DNA of 64,000 bases from Prorocentrum cordatum (taxonomy: Eukaryota; Sar; Dinophyceae; Prorocentrales; Prorocentraceae): positions 1 through 64,000 of the forward strand of contig CAUYUJ010011570.1 of assembly GCA_963575745.1 (NCBI GenBank), in the 5' to 3' direction. Position numbers and translations under genes: made by a program. This document shows, in pieces, positions 9,935 through 19,462 of this stretch (its first letter is position 1; every line of letters starts with the position of its first letter). A model generated the notes under the pieces. That model saw only the letters and a list, made by a program, of their open reading frames with translations, was not told the origin of the DNA and did no database searches.

Positions 9935-11172
9935 CTAGTACTTCAAGACCGACGGCATGCTCAGCGACGCCGTTCCAGGGGCGTCGAACACGGACTCAAT
10001 CAGATCAGCGAAGGCTGCGCAGAAGTTGTCAGGGTACTCCTGCGTCTGCTTGAGCTCCGCCTTCTTCCCCGTGATCCACTCGCCAGTCTTCCAGCCCTTG
10101 CCAGAGGTGCGAGCACTCTTCTTCTGACGAATGACGACGCGGCTGTCGGTGCTGGCACTGGCTTTGCCCTTGCCCTTGCCCTGAACCGCAGCCGCCTCCT
10201 TGAAACTCTTGTGGAGAACGCTGAACCTCTCGGCGGGGCAGGTGTAGTAGATCTCAGTAGGTTTCAATGAGTTGCCGCCCCAACCGCCCATCCAGAGGAA
10301 CATTTTCTTGGCAGATACATTCTTGATCGCATCCACCATTGAAGGGTCGTGAAACAGTAAGCTGTGCGCAGGCTGCTCCACGGAAACATAGAAGCCGCGC
10401 ACCGCGGCAAGAACCATCACGTAGGACCTCAAGGGGATGGACTGCAAGCTTGATTCGCGTTCTCGTCCTCAGCCTCCCTCATCCTCCTCTTCTGCCTCCT
10501 CCTCCTATTCCTCCTTCTCCTCCTCGCCCATTCCTCCTCCTCCTCTCTTTCCTCGTCCTCCTACTCATTCTCCTCCTCCTCCTCCTCCTTCCTCTCCTCC
10601 TACCCGCTGTTATTTTTCCACCGCAAGGACGTGAAGGCAGCCACGTGGTTGGCCTCCAACACCTTCTCCCGCGAGACGTCACCTTCAGTGTCGCCACGGC
10701 GGCGCCTGGTGCGCGCGCGGGCCAAGCCAATCCACGTCGAGCATTCCGGAGCCAGGTGGGCGAAGCTGCCGACGCGGAGCGTGCCCAGAAGCCACAGGAC
10801 GTAGAGGAGGCCGACCGCGGTGCAGACGTCATGCGAGCCATCAGTCTTGAGAGTGCGGTCTACAGCAAAGGCTCGAATCTGTTTAGATCTCACTCGCTCA
10901 GTAGTGCCACCTTTTCCACTGAACACCTCCACAAATCCCGTGTGCCGAGGTATGAACGGCATCGCATGCACAAAGTAATCGATACAGCACTGCAACATCA
11001 CCGACGAAGTACCGTCCTTCAAGTTCAGGCCAACTCCCTTGGAATGCATCTCGCGAGCGGTCCTCACCGCCCATTTCATCCCAATATCGTGATCTGGCGC
11101 AGCAAACGACTGGGCCACGAACATTAACACAAGCATCCACGCTACGCCACGCCAGCCACGAGCGGAAGCCAT
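9935..11172 (-). CDS. DNA-methyltransferase-like protein, two exons
   Basis: Exon 1 starts at ATG 11172 with a hydrophobic N-terminus (WMLVLMFVAQSFAAP, residues 12-26) that could be a signal or membrane segment. Residues 81-92 (VEVFSGKGGTTE) fit methyltransferase motif I. Residues 141-147 (APECSTW) fit motif IV with Cys144 kept, but the residue before it is Glu rather than Pro. Exon 2 (from 10441 to the TAG at 9935) contains SVEQPAHSLLF, equivalent to motif VI, then FLWMGGWGG, a KPTEI motif and a basic tail. The intron (about 10442-10622) is mostly CCT/AGG tract; its acceptor may be TTGCAG at 10442 or CAAG at 10448, the latter joining in frame with a CG/GTGG donor at 10622. This resembles an expanded dinoflagellate family with degenerate C5-methylase folds; catalysis is unproven and the E-C change argues for lost or altered activity. 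Its start overlaps the end of the upstream transposase-like gene. Confidence 0.7.
10442..10622 (-). other. intron of methyltransferase-like gene
   Basis: Dominated by (CCT)n on the plus strand, i.e. purine-rich (AGG)n in the sense strand, between two exons that carry consecutive methyltransferase motifs. Boundaries are approximate because several GT and AG choices exist. Confidence 0.6.
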
Positions 11173-14008
11173 GGCCGTGTCGGAAGGTATTGAGAAACAC
11201 CCACGCGCGATTGAAGATCCAGCAGTGCGAAGATGCGCTTCTCGAACGCGGCCCTGTGAGCAAAAATGGCCACGTCCCTGAGCATCGAGTTCAACGACTC
11301 GTCTATAAAGCAGTTGTACTGCTTGGGGGAGCCCTGGGTGTCAACCCTGGGAGCACCAGGAACCAAACACAATACACATATTTTCTTATTCCTACCTAGG
11401 ATGCCCCAAACCCCCATTGTTTCTCACCGTGTGTTGATTTCTGTTTAATCGGGGGCCTACCAAGGGTGGGGTGCGCTTTCAACCGATCTCCTGTCGATCA
11501 TGTGGCACAGCAGATGGCTCTTGGGGGTGTACTGCAGGCCTGCTTCCGCGCAAGCCAGGAGATGGGTGTGCGCCGCGTCCAAAAGCATATCTTTTCCAAC
11601 ACCAGTAAACTTGCACCGAACATGACGAATTATATTCAATATTTGCGAAAGAGACACACCCGCCTGCAGAAGGCCTTTCCCGAAGACAGCTGCACCACCG
11701 TGCTTACGTAACATGTCGATGCAAAACGGAAGGACGAGGCCGCACTCTGCAGCCTTGAGCGACATTGCGCAACCAGGATGGTTCGGATGCTGAAGACGTG
11801 TTTTTCACCGGCCCGACACAGCCCGAGGGGTGCTCACCGGCTCGAAATGAGCCTGAAAGGGCCATCACTGGGCCCAATCATCGCCCGATCATCGCACGAT
11901 CATCCCGACACAGCCCGAGGGGTGCTCACCGGCTCGAAATGAGCCTGAAAGGGCCATCACTGGGCACAATCATCGCCCGATCATCGCACAATCATCGCGA
12001 TGATCGGGCGATGATCGGGCGATGACCGTAGCGCCGATCATTGACTGGACGAGGATCGTCGTTCCGATCATCGCGATGATCGGGCGATTATCCGACATTT
12101 GTGGTTCGAAACTCCTGCCTCCCTCCTCCCTCCTCCCACCCTCCTCCCTCCCCCTCCTCCCGCCCTCATCCTTCCCCTCCTCCTCCCCCTCCTCCCCCTC
12201 CTCCTCCTCCTCCTCCTCCTCCTCCTCCTCCTGCTCCTCCCCTCCTTTTCAGGATCCTCATCCTCCCTCCCCTCTCGTTTGGGTCCGCTTTTTGTTCTTC
12301 TGCTCGTTTCCACCGCTCCCCAAGGGCCCCCCATGTTTCGTTTGTCGTCCAAGATGTAATATCTATACTTGTCCTCCTGATCCTCCTTCCCCTCATCCTT
12401 TTATGTATCCAGAAAAACAAAGAAAAGGTCCTGGAGAGTCGCCCCGCGGCGCTTCCCCAGCATCTTCGCCGACAGGGTGGCCAGGCGAGCTGAGTGAGGG
12501 ATATTCTGCGCCTCCTGCCACTGCTGCAGCTCTGCCCCAAGCTGCCTGGACCCAAGCTCGATCACCTGCTCGAGAGTGCCAGTGAAGCGCCACACGTTTT
12601 TCAAGATGAGCCTCCAGAGGGACGAACTCACGAACCTCATGACGGGCCCGAAGTAGAGGCAGTGCAGGGCGTCCACCGCTAAGCTCTTGTGAGGCGACGT
12701 GTCCAAGCCGTCGTCGAAGAGGACGCAGCGATGCGTCACCGAGTCGAGAAGCCTCTGCTTGTGGTCTCGCCTAGCTCTCCAGAAAACAACGTTCCGCGGC
12801 AAAGGAAGACGCTCGAGTGCAGCCACATCCAGAACTTCCTTGGACGGCTCAAGACGGTCCCCCGCCTGGAGGTGGACTCCAGCTACCTCTAGATCGTAGT
12901 CCACGACTCGCCCACCCACGCCGACCCCACCCTTGCGCCACTTCAACGCTCGTACAAGGGCCTTCCTGCTAGAAAGTGATGTCAACCGCACGTGCACCTC
13001 GCACATCTTGCAAGCCGCCTCATAATCAGTGTGGGAGCGGAGGGGCCACTCGATGCCGTCATGATTTTTCAGCCCCGAATATACTAGGTGCACCTCGTCC
13101 CTATTACATTTGCAAAATTGACAAGGCGAGTGGACGCTGGTACAGGCTGTTAAGCCCAAGGACTTCGCATGCTCACCCCAATCGCCCTTGATCCAAATGA
13201 AAACTCCTTTGAATGGTAAGTCGGTCGGTTCAACGCCCATCGCTGCTCCATCATGTCGCACGGATGGCCGTCGTCCAGACGCGATCGCGTCGAGTTGCCA
13301 ACGCACTGCTTGGAGGTGAGGGTGCAGACTGCACCAGCCCCTGCACCCGCACAAACAATGGTCCGAAGCGCGTGTCACTGATATTAAATGGCGGCTCCCA
13401 GTGAGGAGGTTAATGAGCCACATGCCCAATGTACTGTCCATTCGCCCCGCCGCCTGGGCGCGATAGTTCACGCCGTCCAAGTAGAAACCCAATGGAACAG
13501 GAAGCCGCTCTTTGTTCCTACGGGCCTGAATGACTCCGCGGTGGTTCTGATATACAGGTAGATCCAGCACCGACTCAGTGGCTTGACCTGGACCTGCATC
13601 CAGCAGCTCAAACGTCTTATTATCGCTCGTCAGCTCTTCTAACAAACTCTCGTAAACAAGTGATATCGGCACATCCTTGATCGTCCTCTGCGGGCGCCTG
13701 TTGTAGTTCATTGGGGTCGGCACGGTGTATAGATTCTTGGGCGGCGGGAGCACCTGATCCACGTGGTGTTGGTACTTGCCCGTCTGTTTGCCAGGCTCGA
13801 CTGAATATCTTGAAAACGCTCCTCCTGGTACTCCCGCCTTCTCTGCAGAGAAGCAGGCGGTCGCGAACTCAATCGCGTTGAGTTTGCAAGAACCGTAAAG
13901 TTTCAAAAGTAGTCTGAGAAGATTGGCACCTGCCTCTCTCTGCTCGGGCGTGGAAGGAGCGAAGCGCCTTTGAATCTCTCGAGAGCTCCTGCTCCTATCA
14001 AGAGACAT
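11142..14008 (-). CDS. transposase-like protein of an expanded dinoflagellate family, three exons
   Basis: Exon 1 runs from ATG 14008 to about 12430 (about 525 residues). It contains LGFYLDGVNYRAQ near residue 180, a Cys-rich CLCGCRGWCSLHP near 220, an RHDG motif, a GDWGEHAKSLGL segment and a second Cys cluster CQFCKC near 295. Exon 2 (about 11757-11487) reads KAAECGLVLPF to LLDAAHTHLLAC and PKSHLLCHMIDR. Exon 3 (about 11345 to 11195 or 11142) reads QYNCFIDESLNSMLRDVA and FEKRIFALLDLQS. Order and spacing suggest one protein of about 680-700 residues. The arrangement of a DG motif, Cys clusters and a late HxxFE helix resembles CACTA/KDZ-type transposase relatives, but no catalytic triad is assigned, so function is inference. 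A weak spliced-leader-like word lies 60 nt upstream (14069-14089). Intron 1 holds the GATCATCG repeat and a CCT tract. Confidence 0.6.
11812..11995. repeat. 92-bp direct tandem duplication
   Basis: CCCGACACAGCCCGAGGGG begins at 11812 and again at 11904; the two units differ at only a few bases and each ends in repeated ATCATCGC words. Confidence 0.9.
11962..12095. repeat. GATCATCG-type inverted repeat
   Basis: TCATCGCCCGATCATCGC on the left pairs with GCGATGATCGGGCGATGA on the right around ATCATCGCGATGAT. The same octamer family recurs at 15268-15425 and 18050-18240. Confidence 0.8.
12115..12245. repeat. (CCT)n microsatellite
   Basis: Imperfect CCT run with TCCCTCC interruptions, inside the first intron of the transposase-like gene. 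Confidence 0.9.
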
Positions 14009-14055
14009 GGCGGCGAGCTCATGCGGTGTGGGGCCGCTCCAAACAAGCGCGCAGC

Positions 14056-15860
14056 TCAGGTTAGAACAATTGAGCCATAGATGATTGGTACGATTGGATC
14101 GCAGTGCGCATCCTCGTACTCCTCATACTCCTCGTTTTCCTCTATGTATTCGTTATACGATGTTAGTCGTCGTCCTGGCCGTTCCCCCCCGCTCTCCTTC
14201 ACTTGCTTATGTGTTGTCCCCGCCTCTGGCTTCCTACTCCTCCTCTGACCTCCTACTCCTCCTCCTCTGACATATTCCACTTCGGACTTCCTCTCATTTC
14301 CTCACATCCTCCTCTTCTGACTTCCTCCTCTCGCTTTCCCCTCTGAACTCCTACTCCTCCTCTGACTTCCCTGCTGACCTCATCTGAACTGCTCCCCGTT
14401 CCCCTCTTCTCCCCGAGGAGGAGCAGGAGGAGGAGGAGGAGGAGGAGGAGCAGGAGGAGGAGGTGGAGGAGGCGGAGGAGGAGGAGGAGGAGGAGGAGGA
14501 GGAGGAGGAGGAGGAGGAGGAGGGGGGGCCAGGGCACGCGCGCACGGGCGGCGCCGCGCGCACGGGCTGCCTTGAAGTCGATCTTCTCCGTCGGCCGTGT
14601 GGCGGACGGTGCGGGCGGGGCGAGGGCCGGAGGGAAGCACGACCGTGGGCCAGAGGGAAGCACGACGATCGTTCGCTGATGTTAGAACTATGTTGCCGAA
14701 CGGTCTTACGAAATATGTAGAAATATGTCGCTGATGTTAGAAATATGTTTCTTAACAACGAACCAGGACCCGAGCCCCTCGCTTTCATCCGCAACTTGTG
14801 TGTGTGTGCCACTGTCCGATTGCTGTCATCACCGTCGGTTATCTGACAGGAGTGAGCACTCGAGCTATCCGATGCCACCGCGAACCACCACGAATGGCAC
14901 AGTGGGCGGCGCTAGACAGCGCCGTCTCTGCAGAGAGGTCGGGGGAGAAGGATGAAGTATGGGGATTATCCGATGGGTCGGATTCGGCGGACGAGGGCCC
15001 CCCCGTGGGGCCCGACCGTCGAAGTCTACGAGCCCCCTGGGGCTCAGGTCGGACCAGGGCCCCCTCCGTGCAACCAGGGATCAGATTTCGGAGGTAAGAT
15101 TGAAAACCAGAGAGGCGCACAGAGCTGAGCACTCGAATTCATCAGCTCGAGGCTCCACAGTAGCTACAGCGCTAGAAATCCGTGCCGTTGGGCCCATCTC
15201 GCCAGGGATTGCAGCCCACTCTCAAGCAAATGGTGATCCCAACGCAGAAAATCGACGAAGACCGGTGGATCATCGGTAGATCATCGGTTGATCATCGGTT
15301 CACTGGGGATCATCGGTAGATCATCGGTCGCGAAACCATGTGAAAAATCATGGTTTGAGCGACGATCATCGGTGATCATCGGTTGCCGGATCATCGGAAA
15401 ATCATCGGTAGATCATCGGTCGATTCGGTCGATCACGGGGCCGTTCGGCCCCGATTCCGTCCCGTCAGGCGGTGTTCGCCGCTCTCTGGCCTCCGCGGGC
15501 TTCAAAGTCGGCACCCGAGCACGAGTGAGGTGGGAGTGAGCGGGAGGAGGAGTGAGAGTGGGAGTGAGCGGGAGGAGGACGAGCGGGAGGAGTGGGATGG
15601 GATGGGGTGGGAGTGAGCGGGAGGAGGACGAGGGACGAGGAGGGTCGGGAGGCGAGGAGGAGGAGGGACGAGGATGAGGAAGAGGCATGTGAATACACTG
15701 ATCCTCCTGGGGCCCAACGTCACGCATGGAGTCTTCAGACTCCACTGGCGGGCCATGCAAAAAAGGCCACCTGTTCACCCCGTCGTTCGAGGCAGAACTA
15801 AACGCATACTTATACAGTATGGACGCTCTGCAAACCCCGATGCCTCGGCATCTGAAGACC
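14056..15860. other. intergenic: CCT/AGG microsatellites and GATCATCGGT repeats
   Basis: The stretch between the transposase-like gene and the 3' end of the UIM gene holds CTCCTCCT-rich DNA (14110-14360), an (AGG)n run (14412-14523), unassigned sequence (14525-15265), the GATCATCGGT array (15268-15425) and GGGAGTGAGCGGGAGGA repeats (15530-15690). Open frames here are compositional. No gene is supported. Confidence 0.6.
15268..15425. repeat. GATCATCGGT degenerate tandem repeat
   Basis: About a dozen copies of GATCATCGGT or GATCATCGGTAGATCATC with short spacers; same core as the repeats in the introns of both neighbouring genes. Confidence 0.9.
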
Positions 15861-15863
15861 ACA

Positions 15864-18800
15864 TCAGGATGAGATCTTCTTGTTCTTGGTCTCGTGCACC
15901 TGCAGGAGGCTCCGAACGTGCTGCGAGATCGTCTCGATGAGCGGCTCGAGGCTCTCCACCGACTCCAGGGTCTTCGCGAAGACCAACTCGTCTTTGATCA
16001 TCCTGCGCACCATGGGGAGGTCGCGAGTCAGCGCTGAGCTCAACTGATGGTCCTGCGAGAGCTTCTCCTTCATCGTGTCCATGGCCTTCAGCAGAGCCGC
16101 TGCGTCAGTGTCGTCCTTTGCCCACGCCCACTGCTGGTCGCCCTCCACGATGGACGCCTTGATGGTGTGCGCATTCGACATTGACAACGTATACTTGGTC
16201 ACCACTTTCTTGGCCTTGGCCATCTGGTCCTTGATTGAGCCACCGCCGTGCCCGTCGCCAGCGCCATCGCCAGCCTCAGCTGCGGCTTTCTTCGCGGCCG
16301 CCGCTGCCTCCTTCGCGGCTGCGGCCTCCTGAGCCTTCTTCTTCCTGGCGGCCTCAGCTTTCGCCTTGGCCTTGGCCTTGGGTTTCGCCTGGCCTTGGGA
16401 ACTGGATGCCTCCTCAGCCGCCTTGGGCGCGATCGTCTCGTCGTCCTCCGTGGGGTACTTCAGCGTGGCATCCTCAGCAGCAGCGGCCTCCTCCTGCTCA
16501 GTCTTCCTCCTCTTGGCCTCGAGCTCGGGCATCGCGGCTGCGCCCGCCGTGCGCTTCTGGCTCTCCTCACCTGTCAGCTCGGGCTCGTTGCTCCAGACCT
16601 CATGCTTCGTCCAGGCCTCCGTGAAAGCCTCCTTCGTGCCGCGGATGATGTAGAGAGTCCTCAGGGACTCGCTGAGCTCATCGTAGGCGATCCACGGCGG
16701 CCCCATCGCCATCGTCTTGCAGAAGATCTTAATCGCCTGAGGCGCGGCATAAGGAGGGTGGCAAACCTCGCCTGTTGATTTCGAGGTAGCGCCTCCTCCT
16801 GATCATCATTGTTGATCCCCCCTCCAATGTTTTCGTTTCGATGGGTGGGGACGTCGATCTCAAGACGAGCTGATCAACGACTCGATCGGCTGAGGTCGAT
16901 CGCTGCTGAGATCACGAGCGGACCCCCGATGTTACAAACCAGCAGGCGGAGCCTGCAACCAGCCAAGACGCCCTCCGCCCTCGAGATGGGCGACGCGCCC
17001 GATGGCCAGGTACTGGCCATTCTTGTACTCGGTTCGCGAGAAGGTCGTGACCTTCTCGCGTCTCTTGACGAACTCCTGGTACTTCTCCCTCGCCCAGGAG
17101 GCCCTGTAGGCCTCTTGCTCGATGCTGTTGCCCTTCAGCGCCTTGTACTCCACGTTCTCCTTGCTGCCCTCCTTGTCCACCACTCGTTGCCAGCGCGAGG
17201 CGATGGCATTCCCGCCCTTCGCGTTCGTCTTGAAGACGAAGCCGAGCGACTTGACGTGCTCCCACATCTGCTCCTCGGCCTGCATCTTGAGCACCTTCGG
17301 GTCCTTCTCGGCGAGGTCGATGGCCATCTGCGACCCAGGCACGGCGACGAACTCGTTGTCGTTGAAGGCGTTCTGGGGCGGCGACAGATCTCCTGGCGTG
17401 ATCCCCTTCATTCCGAGGATGGCTTTCAGGCCCTCGGACGTGAACAGTTTCATCATCTCCTCGTGGGCCCCGACGTCGTCGATTGTGTTGTTGCTCTTGA
17501 TCATGGTCTCGAGGCGTTCCTGGCTCTGCCTGTACTGCTGCAGCGCAGCTGTCTTGGATACCTTCTGCGGGGTCGTGATCTCTGTCGGCACGTCTTCCTA
17601 TGGTTACGCAAAGACACCAGAATGGTGTAGGAGGAGGATGGGGGAGGAGGAGGAGGAGGAGGAGGAGGAGGAGGAGGAGGAGGAGGAGTGAGGAGGAGGA
17701 GGAGGAGGAGGAGGAGGAGGAGGAGGAGGAGGAGTGAGGAGTGAGGAGGGAGCGGATTCCCTATAACTCTTCTCCATCCTCCCTCTATCCCTCCTTCCCT
17801 ATCCTTTTCCCTTCCCTCCGAGTCCCTTCCCGTCGAGTCCTCGCTCTCCACCTATCCACCACCCCCCTATAGGTCCCATCCACCACCCCCCTATAGGTCC
17901 ACCACCCCCTCTCTCCTCCATTCCGCGTTCCCTCGCTCCTCCTGCTCGTCCGTCGACTTGGCCGGGCGCTTCTGGCCCCTGCGCGCCGCGCCAACGTCCT
18001 GATCGTCGGCGGGGGCAGCCCGTAAGGGTCGTGTCTTAGCGCGGTGGATTCCAAGAGGCCCCGATCATTGATGCGATCATCGAGATGATCGTGTCGATGA
18101 TCGGGGAGCGTTTTTCTGTACAAGCCCTGTTCAGTGCTAATGGCAATACCCTCGTGAAGGGGGGGTCTGAGTACGATGGATTCCGGGAGGCCCCGATCAT
18201 CGATGCGATCATCGAGATGATCCGTTCGATGATCGGAGGGCGTTTTTCTGTATAATCCCTGACCCCTCGATGAAACCCCTGTGTCCTCAGCAGCCACCCG
18301 CGCGATGCCGACGAGGCGCTCCGCGGTGACCTTCGAGCCGATCGGGTCCGCACTGGTTGCCGACCACACATCACGCACGCCAGAAATCTCAATACCTTTC
18401 TCCTCTGCCTCCTCACGCGATGCTGCAATGGCTGCTTTCATCTCATCATCCTCTGCCTGCTGCCGCTTGGCCATGGTGTCCGCCTCCTGCTGCGACGCTT
18501 GAAGCGCCGCCTGCAACTCGGATTCATCACCTGCCTCAGTCTGCTCTGCCTCAGCTGCCGCCACCTCTGCCTCAGCTGCCGCCTCCTCTTCCTCAGCTGC
18601 CAGCCGTGCCTCTTCCTCAGCTGCCAGCGCATCTGCCTCGAGAGAATCTGCAATGCCTGCCACTGGTTGGGATTCGCCGCCGATGTCGATTGCATTTGCC
18701 ATCCTCTCTGCGTACTCAACATCTCTCTGCCGTGCGTCGGCCACGTCGGCCTCTGATGGAAAGCGATCGGAAGCGAGGAGTTCGGTCATGTTGGGCCCCA

Positions 18801-18912
18801 TCGGGCTCTCCGCCAAGGTGTCGGTCGGCCGTGGGATCTGTCCAGGAAGCGTCGCCATCTCATCGTCGCTTGTCTCGGGGCAATCCCGCAATCGCCCCGC
18901 TGGCGGCGCCAT
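15864..18912 (-). CDS. intron-containing protein with two ubiquitin-interacting motifs
   Basis: Exon 1 starts at ATG 18912, 30 nt after a degraded spliced leader (18943-18963), and encodes about 210 residues to near 18290. Alanine/glutamate-rich helix (about 95-128) is followed by two good ubiquitin-interacting motifs: ESELQAALQASQQE (130-143) and DDEMKAAIAASREE (155-168), each with the acidic start, Leu/Met, Ala and Ser at the expected spacing. Exon 2 (about 17600-16932) reads QKVSKTAALQQYRQSQERLE and ends near RVAHLEGGGRLGWLQ; its acceptor is probably ACCATAG before GAAGAC. Exon 3 (about 16760 to the stop at 15864) begins near VCHPPYAAPQAIKIF, has a Lys/Ala-rich middle and ends ISQHVRSLLQVHETK. 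Intron 1 has a 132-bp duplication and a (GGA)n tract. A ubiquitin-binding role for the N-terminus is inferred from the motifs only; the rest is unrecognised. Intron boundaries are approximate. Confidence 0.6.
17633..17745. repeat. (GGA)n microsatellite in intron 1
   Basis: Pure AGG run interrupted by AGTGAGG, between exon 1 and exon 2 of the UIM gene. Confidence 0.9.
17866..17912. repeat. short tandem repeat TATAGGTCC
   Basis: CCACCACCCCCCTATAGGTCC is present about three times in tandem with small changes, inside the intron of the UIM gene. Confidence 0.7.
18042..18262. repeat. 132-bp direct duplication with GATCATCG palindromes
   Basis: TTTTTCTGTA begins at 18111 and 18243, and CCCCGATCAT at 18059 and 18191: exactly 132 bp apart both times. 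Because 132 is a multiple of three, the minus-strand frame of exon 1 stays open through both copies, giving two similar 44-residue segments starting GLYRKT. Confidence 0.9.
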
Positions 18913-18942
18913 GATCCGCGTCGTGCGAATCGATCGTGACGC

Positions 18943-18963
18943 CTCGGCCCAAAAAGGCTATGG
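18943..18963 (-). other. degraded dinoflagellate spliced-leader relic
   Basis: On the minus strand the 21 bases read CCATAGCC, five T, GGGCCGAG; 16 of 21 match the last 21 bases of the DinoSL. It lies 30 nt upstream of the ATG at 18912, where a spliced leader would be in an mRNA. Confidence 0.55.
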
Positions 18964-18965
18964 CA

Positions 18966-19462
18966 TGCGAGAGGGCTGTGAGGGGGAAGGCGAGTTCTGC
19001 AGTGTGGAGGGGGGAGGAGTGGGAGATAGGGGGAGGAGTGGGTGGGAGATAAAAGTGGACAGAGTGGGAGGATAAGGAAGAGGATGAGGATGAGGAGGAG
19101 GAGTGGGAGGGAGATAGGTGGGCAGAGAGGGGAGGGATGGACCTTGGAGGGAATGATTGTGAGTGGTATTGGTTGGGGCGTGATTGTTTTTGTAGAGGGG
19201 GTGATTGGGGTGATTCGTTGACTTGGGGGTAATTTGGGGTTGGGGGTGAGTTCGGGGGGCGGCTGAGAAAATATTCGATTGGGGATTATTGCTTGACTTA
19301 TACGGGTCGGTTTGGAGATCTGACGTTGATGGTGTCACCATTATTGTCGTTGCTGTCACCATCGCTGAATCCGCTTCCAAACAGCAGCGTGCGTTGCGAG
19401 GCGTGCTCGCTCCAATGCTTCAAGCAAAAACATGCTGCAGGCTGGGACGTCTGTCATCCAGC
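18966..19462. other. intergenic spacer, purine-rich
   Basis: About 500 bp between the stop of the KRPAA gene and the leader relic of the UIM gene, with GGGAGGAGTGGGAGATA repeats (19010-19140). No gene is seen. Confidence 0.5.

Larger units (their letters stand above)
11487..12430 (-). other. intron 1 and exon 2 interval of transposase-like gene: GATCATCG repeats and (CCT)n
   Basis: Between exon 1 and exon 2 lie, in plus order, a 92-bp direct duplication (11812-11903 and 11904-about 11995), an inverted repeat made of ATCATCGC/GCGATGAT words (about 11980-12090) and a (CCT)n-rich tract (12115-12245). Confidence 0.6.
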
